Origin: Patescibacteria group bacterium
Lineage (GTDB): Bacteria; Patescibacteriota; Patescibacteriia; UBA10025; JAHIVO01
NCBI GenBank assembly: GCA_022560375.1
Contig: JADFTK010000005.1
Location: 1 to 44,248 of the forward strand
DNA length: 44,248 nucleotides
Direction of reading: 5' to 3'
In this document: positions 1 to 6,341 of the stretch, one piece after another
Numbering within the stretch: the stretch's first letter is position 1
Layout of the letters: each line of letters begins with the position of its first letter
Made by a program: the position numbers and the translations under genes
Notes under the pieces: generated by a model
The model's database searches: none
Told to the model about the DNA's origin: nothing
Seen by the model: the letters and a program-made list of their open reading frames with translations, nothing else

Positions 1-180
1 TCCGATACTTAGTCTTCAGGGCGGGGGTAAAAGGATTCGAACCACATGGGTCGCCCTGTTGACTCAGGTTCTAAGGTTAGCCGATACTTAGTTCTTTTGG
101 CGGGCCGGATGGGGTTTCCGCTATTGATCCTGCAAGATACTCATTAAAGATTAAAGTTCGTATCTAAATGGTGACAGGGC
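1..180 (-). pseudogene. tRNA-like debris with a short direct repeat
   Basis: No gene fits here. Two copies of CCGATACTTAGT (2-13 and 81-92) are each followed by something resembling a leftward tRNA 3' end. Copy one is followed by a T-loop-like GGTTCGAATC (minus strand, about 33-42). Copy two is followed by gcgggccgga (100-109), identical to the 3' end of the intact tRNA-Asp at 208-217. I could not fold a full cloverleaf: the T-stem next to the first T-loop mispairs and no matching 5' acceptor strand is present. Decayed or partly duplicated tRNA genes are the simplest reading; this is inference. Confidence 0.35.
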
Positions 181-208
181 TAAATTTAAAAAAGGCCCAC
201 TTCCTCTG

Positions 209-282
209 CGGGCCGGACGAGACTCGAACTCGCGATCTCCGCCGTGACAGGGCGGCGTGTTAACCAGCTACACCACCGGCCC
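209..282 (-). tRNA. tRNA-Asp (GTC)
   Basis: On the minus strand the acceptor strands GGGCCGG (282-276) and CCGGCCC (216-210) pair perfectly, with discriminator G at 209. The anticodon stem CCGCC/GGCGG encloses the loop CTGTCAC, giving anticodon GTC, so the tRNA reads aspartate codons. The T-loop is TTCGAGT. The length is 74 nt. The 3' CCA is not encoded, since the minus strand continues CAGA after the discriminator, so a CCA-adding enzyme is needed; the tmRNA upstream does encode CCA. Confidence 0.95.
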
Positions 283-322
283 ACAGAAGAAGAGAGTTTA
301 AAAAGGCTAAGTTAAACGGCTA

Positions 323-360
323 CCCGTCCGCTTATGGCTTCGCAAGATGGCGATGACGGG
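323..360 (-). other. GC-rich hairpin between rplT and tRNA-Asp
   Basis: CCCGTC (323-328) and GACGGG (355-360) form the base of a stem, extended by CGC/GCG just inside. On the minus strand it lies downstream of rplT and upstream of tRNA-Asp. Only a weak T-rich tract follows, so it may be a terminator of the ribosomal-protein operon or a processing structure between mRNA and tRNA. Confidence 0.4.
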
Positions 361-364
361 CGGG

Positions 365-379
365 CACACCACCGGCCCA
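365..379 (-). pseudogene. Fragment matching the tRNA-Asp 5' end
   Basis: The bases acaccaccggccca at 366-379 repeat the 5' end of the tRNA-Asp at 270-283 (minus strand TGGGCCGGTGGTGT). No D-arm, anticodon arm or T-arm follows, so this is a truncated copy of the tRNA start about 95 bp upstream of the intact one. Confidence 0.4.
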
Positions 380-398
380 GTCGGATAAATCAAAATAA

Positions 399-743
399 TT
401 ACTTTTTCACTAATTCTACTACTTCTTGGAAAGTTTTTGGCTCGTGTTCAGCTAGGTGGGCTAATGATTTTCTGTCGAGATCAACTTTGGCATCATGTAG
501 TAATTTGATGAATTTACTGTAGGTTAATTCGTGTTGTCTGACTCCGGCGTTGATTTTGATATTCCAAAGCTGCCTGGCAGTTCTCTTTTTTACGCGGCGG
601 TCGCGATAAGCATGAGCGCCAGCTTTAAGCACGGCTGTTTTGGCCAGTTTTATTTTTTTCTTCCGACCCCAACGGAATCCCTTGGTCCGTTTAAGAAGAT
701 TTTTCCTTCTCTTTAAATGTGATGTGCCTCTTTTGACTCTCAT
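399..743 (-). CDS. rplT: Large ribosomal subunit protein bL20
   Basis: A 114-residue, highly basic protein with the typical bL20 start (MRVKRGTSHLKRRK) and the conserved GFRWGRKKKIKLAK and AYRDRRVKKRTARQLW segments. bL20 binds 23S rRNA early in 50S assembly and in many bacteria represses its own operon. Length is normal for the family (about 115-120). It is the last gene of the leftward infC-rpmI-rplT cluster, which is the standard bacterial order, with only 3 bp between it and rpmI. The ATG start gives the canonical N-terminus. Confidence 0.97.
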   Translation of the reverse strand: MRVKRGTSHLKRRKNLLKRTKGFRWGRKKKIKLAKTAVLKAGAHAYRDRRVKKRTARQLWNIKINAGVRQHELTYSKFIKLLHDAKVDLDRKSLAHLAEHEPKTFQEVVELVKK

Positions 744-746
744 TTT

Positions 747-944
747 TTAATGGTAGGGGGTTAATTTTTTTATTATTCTGAGATTTGTTTTATGTGCGCT
801 AATATCACGCCGTTTACGTTTAGTGACTACCCCAGATTCTTTAGCATTGAAGTGGTCTTGGCCAGCTCTACGTCGGAGTATTTTATTGGTACCAGTAAAA
901 CGGTATCGTTTGGCCGTTGCTTTGTGGGTTTTGATTTTTGGCAT
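747..944 (-). CDS. rpmI: Large ribosomal subunit protein bL35
   Basis: A 65-residue basic protein starting [20 protein letters not shown], matching the bL35 signature MPK(M/I)KTHK. The usual C-terminal region with clustered arginines and lysines ([17 protein letters not shown]) is present. It is a structural component of the 50S subunit. It lies between infC (18 bp upstream) and rplT (3 bp downstream), as in most bacterial genomes, and is almost certainly co-transcribed with them. Length and start are normal. Confidence 0.96.
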   Translation of the reverse strand: MPKIKTHKATAKRYRFTGTNKILRRRAGQDHFNAKESGVVTKRKRRDISAHKTNLRIIKKLTPYH

Positions 945-962
945 AATTTATGTACAAATATT

Positions 963-1478
963 TTAAGATTTTTTCCCCAGTATCATGAACAGTCGGTTGC
1001 CCTGACGAGAAATATTTTTTTCTATTATTATACTTTGAACGGCAGCTATTTCTTCAGCAAATTTTTTCATTATGTCTTGGGCCCGGTCCGCATGAGCTCG
1101 TTCTCGTCCGCGTAGAATTAGTTCTACTTTGGTTTTGTCACCCTTCTCTAAGAATTTTAGAGCTTGATTTTTTCTATTATCCAGATCGTGGGGCCCGATT
1201 TTTAGCGTTAGGCGAATACCCTTGATGTCTACCTTCTTTTGTCTCGCTTTTTGCTTTCGCTCTTTTTTTTCTTGCTGATAGAGGTGAGCTCCGTAATCCA
1301 TGATACGACAAACTGGAGGCTCGGCTAAGGGAGAAACTTCGACCAAATCTAAGTCACTCTCTTGCGCCAGCTCGAGGGCTCGTTGTGTATCCATGACACC
1401 AAGCTGTGCACCATCGGCAGCGATAACCCTGACTTTTGGTATATTTATTCTGTTGTTAACGCGTTGTCGTTTACTGAT
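963..1478 (-). CDS. infC: Translation initiation factor IF-3
   Basis: IF-3 binds the 30S subunit, prevents premature joining of 50S and checks start-codon fidelity. The C-domain (KGIRLTLKIGPHDLDNRKNQ and VELILRGRERAHADRA) and the N-domain motif PPVCRIMDYG are clear. The first in-frame ATG is at 1394, but conserved N-domain sequence continues upstream (NNRINIPKVRV, then AADGAQLGV), so translation must begin earlier. No ATG, GTG or TTG exists in frame before the tmRNA gene. The best candidate is ATC at 1478-1476, giving 171 residues, normal for IF-3. Escherichia coli infC starts with AUU and is autoregulated through that codon, so a rare start is plausible here. No Shine-Dalgarno is visible. 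Confidence 0.9.
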   Translation of the reverse strand: MSKRQRVNNRINIPKVRVIAADGAQLGVMDTQRALELAQESDLDLVEVSPLAEPPVCRIMDYGAHLYQQEKKERKQKARQKKVDIKGIRLTLKIGPHDLDNRKNQALKFLEKGDKTKVELILRGRERAHADRAQDIMKKFAEEIAAVQSIIIEKNISRQGNRLFMILGKKS

Positions 1479-1501
1479 AGTAGTCGCGTAATAATTAAAT
1501 T

Positions 1502-1900
1502 TGGTGGAAGCGAGGGGAATTGCACCCCTGTCCAGCCTTACTATACAAGAACGTCTACAAACATATTTTATTTTTCCAGTTCAGACAAGTGAGTATAAAA
1601 TAAACAAAACCTCACTGTCTTAGCCTTCATTCAATTTTGGTAATCCGCCAAAAGGCTAAAATGGACACCTAGTCCGAAAATGTCACCAGACGCTCTATCG
1701 GACAATCAAACGGCTGATGGCAGTCGAGTTTTAGGCAACTGCGAGTGCTGGCACACGAAAAGCCGAAGCTATCGTAGCCTTCACTTTTGAAACAAATGTA
1801 TTGGCATTTGTAATTTCTACCCACAGATTAACGTCATATAGATAGAATAGGACGGTTTGCAATTCTTATAAAAGTTCAACTGTCGATTATGAACGCTCCC
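1502..1900 (-). ncRNA. ssrA: tmRNA (transfer-messenger RNA)
   Basis: tmRNA rescues stalled ribosomes and adds a degradation tag. The 5' strand GGGAGCG (1900-1894) pairs with the 3' strand CGCTTCC (1512-1506; one G-U pair). It is followed by discriminator A and an encoded CCA at 1504-1502. The T-arm AGGGG-TGCAATT-CCCCT and the conserved ATCGACAG of the D-like loop (about 1886-1879) are present. The tag frame opens with GCC at 1805, nt 96 of the RNA, and ends at TAA 1733-1731. It encodes 24 residues, starting ANTFVSK and ending PALAVA. The gene sits between smpB and infC. Confidence 0.95.
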
Positions 1901-1905
1901 ATGAA

Positions 1906-1934
1906 AGGGTATGATAACCTCTTTAGTTAGTCAA
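1906..1934 (-). promoter_or_regulatory. Probable ssrA promoter
   Basis: Minus strand TTGACT (1934-1929), 17 bp spacer, TACCCT (1911-1906). The predicted start, about 6 bp further on, coincides with the mature tmRNA 5' G at 1900. The -10 box is weak, but the position is exact. Confidence 0.55.
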
Positions 1935-1945
1935 GCGGTTATCAT
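1911..1945. repeat. Inverted repeat around the ssrA -35 box
   Basis: ATGATAACC (1911-1919) is the exact reverse complement of GGTTATCAT (1937-1945), with a 17-bp centre. It lies between the smpB stop and ssrA and overlaps the candidate ssrA promoter. It could act as a hairpin at the end of smpB mRNA or as an operator. No U-tract follows on either strand. Confidence 0.5.
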
Positions 1946-1961
1946 TACTTCCAGCGTTGCC

Positions 1962-2411
1962 TTACGTTTTATTTCTCATTAATCGTCTCAGGCGGCGGTC
2001 AGACTCTTTTTTCTTAATAGATTCTCGTTTGTCGTGAGCCTTTTTTCCTCGGCAAAGGCAGAGCTTAACTTTGATCAAGCTGCCTTTAGTATAAACAGAA
2101 TGTGGCAGTACTGTCAAGCCGTGCGATTTGAGCTGGCCAATCAATGAATCAATTTCTTCGCGTTTAAGCAGTAATTTTCTGTCTCGGGTTGGGTCATAGT
2201 CTCCTTGGTTGGTAGCCATGGCGTAGGGGCTGATGTGAGTTTTGATAAGCCATAATTCCCCATTCCGTAATGAGACGTAGCTACCTTTTAGGTTGATTTG
2301 ACCCTTTTTGACAGATTTGACTTCAGCCCCACTCAAAACAATGCCAGCTTCAAAGTCTTTGATGATCTGGTAGTCATAAGCCACTCGTTTATTTGTGACG
2401 ATGGTAGGCAT
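1962..2411 (-). CDS. smpB: SsrA-binding protein SmpB
   Basis: SmpB binds the tRNA-like domain of tmRNA and carries it into stalled ribosomes for trans-translation. The 149-residue protein shows the family core: NKRVAYDYQI, then GIVLSGAEVKSVKKGQINLKGSYV, broken here by family-typical spacing, and CRGKKAHDKRE followed by a basic tail (RRLRRLMRNK) that inserts into the mRNA channel. Its target, the ssrA gene, starts 62 bp downstream on the same strand. A -10-like TATACT lies 11 bp before the ATG, so the mRNA may have almost no leader. Confidence 0.96.
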   Translation of the reverse strand: MPTIVTNKRVAYDYQIIKDFEAGIVLSGAEVKSVKKGQINLKGSYVSLRNGELWLIKTHISPYAMATNQGDYDPTRDRKLLLKREEIDSLIGQLKSHGLTVLPHSVYTKGSLIKVKLCLCRGKKAHDKRESIKKKESDRRLRRLMRNKT

Positions 2412-2422
2412 AGCTAATCGTT

Positions 2423-2428
2423 AGTATA
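2423..2428 (-). promoter_or_regulatory. -10 box in front of smpB
   Basis: Minus strand TATACT at 2428-2423, 11 bp before the smpB ATG. The -35 position (2451-2446, TTTTAT) is poor and coincides with the T-tract of the upstream terminator. Confidence 0.35.
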
Positions 2429-2445
2429 TAGTAATTTTAAAGATG

Positions 2446-2478
2446 ATAAAACTCGCCTCACATATAGGGTGAGACGAG
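2446..2478 (-). terminator. Intrinsic terminator of the 2498-3034 gene
   Basis: Minus strand stem CTCG-t-CTCAC / GTGAG-g-CGAG (2478-2469 and 2461-2452) with one internal mismatch, followed by TTTTATC. It lies 20 bp after the stop of the orphan gene and separates it from smpB. Confidence 0.7.
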
Positions 2479-2497
2479 TATACGTTGAACGGCTTTG

Positions 2498-3034
2498 TTA
2501 GAGCTTGCTAATAGTGTACTTACCGAAATCTTCTGGCCTGATACGGCGTAATCTCTGGGCTAGATCTTCTTCTTTTTTGAATAAGTCTTTAGCCACGAGC
2601 AATGGTACATTTCTTTTTTCTCTTTTGGCACACAGGTAAACAACTAGCGCTTCGTACAAATCAACCAAAGGAATAGATGTTTTTTGGTCCGAATCGCTAC
2701 GCTGTATGACCAGAGAAGTTTTTATGACCATGGTTTTTGAGCGGAATAGCCTAATGCATTTTACGTCGGCATCGGAAGCGCTGGAATACCTGAGGAATTT
2801 GCTAAGCGAGTCATTCGGCGGATTATGAAAATTCATCATCTGGCAGAGAAAATTTACTTTATTCTCTTCCATCAAAATTGTAATACCCCCTGCACCATCT
2901 AAATTTTGTAGAATGATGTTGCCAGAATGGCCACCTTCTTTATATACCTCTCCCAAGGTAGGTAATTCCCCCTTACCAGCAAAACCAAACGAAAATATTT
3001 CAACACGACTAAAGCCTTTTTCTGTATACGGCAT
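2498..3034 (-). CDS. Orphan protein of unknown function
   Basis: A 178-residue soluble protein that I do not recognise. It has no signal peptide, membrane helix or familiar motif. The central part is rich in beta-type residues and the C-terminal third is charged and probably helical (residues about 125-170, with KREKR and KKEEDLAQRLRRIRPED). The start is secure: GGAGGG precedes the ATG at normal spacing. The gene has its own promoter (TTGACT-18-TAAGAT at 3103-3074) and its own terminator (2478-2446), so it forms an independent single-gene transcription unit between argS and smpB. Confidence 0.8.
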   Translation of the reverse strand: MPYTEKGFSRVEIFSFGFAGKGELPTLGEVYKEGGHSGNIILQNLDGAGGITILMEENKVNFLCQMMNFHNPPNDSLSKFLRYSSASDADVKCIRLFRSKTMVIKTSLVIQRSDSDQKTSIPLVDLYEALVVYLCAKREKRNVPLLVAKDLFKKEEDLAQRLRRIRPEDFGKYTISKL

Positions 3035-3073
3035 TGATTCCCTCCTTTTCTAAAGTACATTCATAATTAATAT

Positions 3074-3103
3074 ATCTTAGTCCTATTGGTGCTTTGAAGT
3101 CAA
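3074..3103 (-). promoter_or_regulatory. Promoter of the 2498-3034 gene
   Basis: Minus strand TTGACT (3103-3098), 18 bp spacer, TAAGAT (3079-3074). The predicted leader of about 32 nt contains a GGAGGG ribosome site. Confidence 0.55.
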
Positions 3104-3134
3104 GTTACTATTTCGGATTTCTATTTATTATTGT

Positions 3135-3140
3135 TATACT
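3135..3140 (+). promoter_or_regulatory. -10 box of argS, leaderless arrangement
   Basis: TATACT ends 6 bp before the argS ATG at 3147, so transcription should begin at or within a base or two of the start codon. No good -35 is visible. Confidence 0.45.
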
Positions 3141-3146
3141 AATTAC

Positions 3147-4796
3147 ATGAATTTCAAACTAAATTTACAGAAAAAAATTGAACGAGCTATAGTTGGGATT
3201 TGGCCCAGGCTTCGAGAGAATCCGGTAGTAGTAGATATTAATCACCCGCCGGAAGATAAGTTTGGCGATTACTCAAGTAATATTGCCATGCAGCTAACTT
3301 CAATTGCCCAACAAAGTCCCCTGGCCATTGCCGAGGCTATCAAAGATAAACTTGGTAAAGTCCCGGCCATTAATCGCATCGAGATTGTGCCTCCTGGTTT
3401 TTTGAATTTTTACCTAGATGATAAATGGTTAGCTCGACAAATGGGTATTATTCAAAAGGAAAAAAATAAATTTGGACAGAGTAATATTGGCGGTGGGCGG
3501 CGGGTGCTGCTAGAGTATGTATCAGCCAATCCTACTGGCCCAGTGACTATGGCCAATGGCCGCGGTGCTTTCGCTGGCGATACCTTAGCTAACATCATGA
3601 AGTTGTCTGGGTATACGGTACTGCGTGAGTATTATATGAATGATATTGGTAATCAGGTTAATATCCTGGCTGAATCAGTTCTACGACGATATTGGATCAA
3701 TCAGGGGATAAAAATGGAATATCCAGATTATTGTTATCAGGGAGAGTATATTAATGACTTAGCCAAACGAATTAATCTGCCTAACTATAAGCTTAATAAT
3801 ATTGAGAAGATTGAGGTTGTCCGTGATAAGATAAAGTCCCGTATTTTACAAAAGATGATTAGCGATATCAAGAAGGTGCTAGAGAAAAAATTAATAGTCC
3901 ACTATGATCGGTGGTATTCAGAAAAGATGCTGTATACATCAGGACAGGTCGATCAAGTTCTGCGATTGCTGAAAGGACGTGGCTTGTTATATAAATTTGA
4001 GGGAGCTATATGGCTCAAGATGAAAAAATTTGGTGATAGTCAGGATCACGTACTGATTAAGGCCAATGAGGATCCGACATATTTTTTGTCCGAAGTTGCC
4101 TATCTCTGGAATAAGTTTGTCAAACGAAAGATTAATAAGTATATACTTTTTGTCGGGGCTGATCACCATGGCCATGCCGCACGTATTCAACGTGTGCACA
4201 GGATGTTGGAATTTTCAGGTACGACGGTGGTTATATTGATGCAGATGGTTCGATTGATGAGGCGAGGCCAGGAGGTAAAAATGTCGAAACGATCAGGTAT
4301 TTTTATTACCTTAGAAGAATTAGCTGATGAGGTAGGATTGGATGCAACTCGATTTTTTTTCCTGATGCATGATTTCAATACCCATATGGATTTCGATATG
4401 GATTTGGCCAGAAAAAAATCAAAGGACAATCCGGTATTCTATGTTCAGTATGCCCACGCTCGTATCTGTAGTATAATGGAGAAGGCCAAGACCCTTGCCG
4501 CTACGCCAGTGCCGAGAGGAGCTAACCTAGAATTGGCCAAGGCTGAAAAAAGACTAATCAAACAGCTTATTAGGTGGCCGGAGCTAGTAGCTGAGGTGGC
4601 ACAAAATTATCAAGTGCATAGAATTCCTTTCTTTGCCATTGAAGTTGCTACTATTTTTCACGAATTTTATACCCAGTGCCAGGTCATTCAAGGCAAGCAA
4701 TACAATGGCCGAAGAATGCAGCTAGTAAATACTACCCGAATAGTTTTACAAAATATATTGAGTAGTATGGGAATTAACGCCCCAGCCAAGATGTAA
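3147..4796 (+). CDS. argS: Arginyl-tRNA synthetase
   Basis: Class I synthetase that charges tRNA-Arg. The 549 residues show the N-terminal additional domain (residues 1-100, with DKFGDYSSNIAMQL), the catalytic entry EYVSANPTGP (about 123-132), the KMSKR loop at 378-382 (VKMSKRSG) and the anticodon-binding DALR domain (VQYAHARI onwards). Where ArgRS enzymes have an H-x-G-H motif after NPTGP, this protein reads TMAN (134-137), so both signature histidines are missing. The rest of the active site looks intact. A -10 box directly before the ATG suggests a leaderless message. A glycosyltransferase follows after 10 bp. Confidence 0.95.
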   Translation: MNFKLNLQKKIERAIVGIWPRLRENPVVVDINHPPEDKFGDYSSNIAMQLTSIAQQSPLAIAEAIKDKLGKVPAINRIEIVPPGFLNFYLDDKWLARQMGIIQKEKNKFGQSNIGGGRRVLLEYVSANPTGPVTMANGRGAFAGDTLANIMKLSGYTVLREYYMNDIGNQVNILAESVLRRYWINQGIKMEYPDYCYQGEYINDLAKRINLPNYKLNNIEKIEVVRDKIKSRILQKMISDIKKVLEKKLIVHYDRWYSEKMLYTSGQVDQVLRLLKGRGLLYKFEGAIWLKMKKFGDSQDHVLIKANEDPTYFLSEVAYLWNKFVKRKINKYILFVGADHHGHAARIQRVHRMLEFSGTTVVILMQMVRLMRRGQEVKMSKRSGIFITLEELADEVGLDATRFFFLMHDFNTHMDFDMDLARKKSKDNPVFYVQYAHARICSIMEKAKTLAATPVPRGANLELAKAEKRLIKQLIRWPELVAEVAQNYQVHRIPFFAIEVATIFHEFYTQCQVIQGKQYNGRRMQLVNTTRIVLQNILSSMGINAPAKM

Positions 4797-4806
4797 AATA
4801 TGAATT

Positions 4807-5940
4807 ATGCGTATTGGAATAGACTGTAGAACAATTCTAAATCCGAAACTCGGTGAACGCGCTGGCGTTGGTCACTATACTTTTAATTTGGTTAAAAATT
4901 TGCTGAAGTTGGATAAAGTAAATGAATATATTCTCTATTTCGACCATCGCGTACATAGCACCAAGGATTTTGAGCAAAAGAACGTTAAAATAAAAAATCT
5001 GCCCTTTTCACAATATAATAAGTTTATGCCATTTGCATATTCTCATATGCTTATTTCCGCGTATCTTTTGAAACACGGGTTGGACATTTTTCATTCTCCA
5101 ATATCATCACTGCCGCTGACCTATCCAAAAAAGTCTCTGATCACAGTTCATGACTTGGCCATCTACAAAAATCCATCTTGGTTTCCCACCCAAATATTCA
5201 GCACAAAATTATTAGTGCCTAGAAGCCTGAATGCTGCGGATAAAATTATTGCCGTGTCCGAGAGTACCAAAAAAGATATTAGAGAAATCTTTAATATACC
5301 ACCAAAAAAAATAAAGGTGGTGTATGAGGCGCCTAATGTAACGAAAGTAAAGGTTAGGAACAAAAAAATTGATAGCCTGCATAAATTTAAATTACCTTCT
5401 AAGTTTGTATTTTTTCTAGGCACCATCGAGCCCAGAAAAAATCTGGTTGGCTTACTGGAGGCGTTTAGAAAAGTTATAGATCGGAATATGTCATTACGGT
5501 CGTATCAATTGATTATTGCCGGGGCCAAAGGTTATAAGAATGAAAATGTTTTTAGTAGGATTAAAGAATTGAAACTTAGCAAATACGTAAAGTATCTAGG
5601 CTACGTTACCCATAATCAAAAAATTGAGCTACTTAAAAAAGCCACTTGTTTTGCTTTTCCCACCAGTTATGAAGGTTTTGGTTTGCCGGTGCTAGAGGCT
5701 ATGGCCCTGGGTACGCCTGTTATCACAAGCAACGTCTCGTCACTGCCGGAGATTACAAAAAATTCAGCTGTACTAGTGGATCCTGAAAGTACCACTGAGC
5801 TGGCGGCTGCTTTGCAAAAAATAATGACCAATCAGCAACATCGTATAACTCTTAGTAAGAAAGGTTTAAAAAGGGCTAAGGATTTTTCCTGGGAAAAGTG
5901 TGCTAGGGAAACGCTAAAAGTTTATAAGAGCATGGGTTAG
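4807..5940 (+). CDS. Glycosyltransferase family 4 (GT-B fold)
   Basis: A 377-residue GT4-type retaining glycosyltransferase that probably transfers a sugar from a nucleotide-sugar donor to a cell-surface glycan or lipid. The N-terminal Rossmann domain contains the GVGHYTFNL loop and VHDLAIYKNP. The C-terminal donor-binding domain begins at FFLGTIEPRKN (about 200-210) and carries the E-x7-E motif in YEGFGLPVLEAMALGTPVI. There is no membrane segment. It starts 10 bp after argS and is probably co-transcribed with it. Donor and acceptor cannot be told from sequence. Confidence 0.9.
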   Translation: MRIGIDCRTILNPKLGERAGVGHYTFNLVKNLLKLDKVNEYILYFDHRVHSTKDFEQKNVKIKNLPFSQYNKFMPFAYSHMLISAYLLKHGLDIFHSPISSLPLTYPKKSLITVHDLAIYKNPSWFPTQIFSTKLLVPRSLNAADKIIAVSESTKKDIREIFNIPPKKIKVVYEAPNVTKVKVRNKKIDSLHKFKLPSKFVFFLGTIEPRKNLVGLLEAFRKVIDRNMSLRSYQLIIAGAKGYKNENVFSRIKELKLSKYVKYLGYVTHNQKIELLKKATCFAFPTSYEGFGLPVLEAMALGTPVITSNVSSLPEITKNSAVLVDPESTTELAAALQKIMTNQQHRITLSKKGLKRAKDFSWEKCARETLKVYKSMG

Positions 5941-5945
5941 TTTCG

Positions 5946-6251
5946 ATGTGGTACCATGAAAAGGAAGGCGGGGTCATACTGCAGATCAAGGTTATTTCAA
6001 GCGCTAAACGAACCGCTATAGTTAAAGGGCATCCACCATCTTTATTAGGAGCGGATGCTGATTTTTTAACAATTAAAATAACGGCAGCATTAGTGCAGGG
6101 GCAAGCTAATAAGTCTTTGCGAAAAATATTAGCAAAAAAATTAAGCCTGGCCCCGTCAGATGTAATGATTGTACGCGGTCAGACTAATAATATAAAGATC
6201 ATATTTGTGCCTGTCTCAGCCGATCAGATAAAAGCGGTATTTGAAGAATAA
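5946..6251 (+). CDS. DUF167/YggU-family protein
   Basis: A small 101-residue protein of the conserved DUF167 (YggU) family, whose function is not established. The family pattern is visible: LQIKVISSAKRTAIV near the N-terminus, LTIKITAALVQGQANKSLRKILAKKL in the centre (given only as the region 41-66) and VMIVRGQTNNIKII. It starts 5 bp after the glycosyltransferase stop, suggesting an operon with argS. The first about ten residues are less typical, so the true start could be slightly downstream. Confidence 0.85.
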   Translation: MWYHEKEGGVILQIKVISSAKRTAIVKGHPPSLLGADADFLTIKITAALVQGQANKSLRKILAKKLSLAPSDVMIVRGQTNNIKIIFVPVSADQIKAVFEE

Positions 6252-6297
6252 GCATAAACGAGTGTAGATCATTTTTTTGAGATCGGACTTTTTTATC

Positions 6298-6326
6298 TTG
6301 CAAAATGTATAAAATTTGGGTAAACT
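6298..6326 (+). promoter_or_regulatory. ileS promoter
   Basis: TTGCAA (6298-6303), 17 bp spacer, TAAACT (6321-6326). The ATG follows 15 bp after the -10 box, leaving a leader of roughly 9 nt. Confidence 0.5.
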
Positions 6327-6341
6327 AGAGACTACTTAAAT

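Noticed and set aside
20-75. A complete tRNA gene around the T-loop-like sequence at 33-42
   Set aside because: The T-stem mispairs and no complementary 5' acceptor strand was found on the minus strand.
1838-1860. GCAAAC at 1860 as tmRNA tag start (short tag ending at TGA)
   Set aside because: It lies only 40 nt from the tmRNA 5' end, before the expected pseudoknot, and would not end in small hydrophobic residues; the GCC at 1805 (nt 96) fits both.
6270-6296. Terminator-like GATC...GATC with T-tracts after the DUF167 gene
   Set aside because: The stem is only four base pairs and its loop is itself a T-run; not convincing as an intrinsic terminator.
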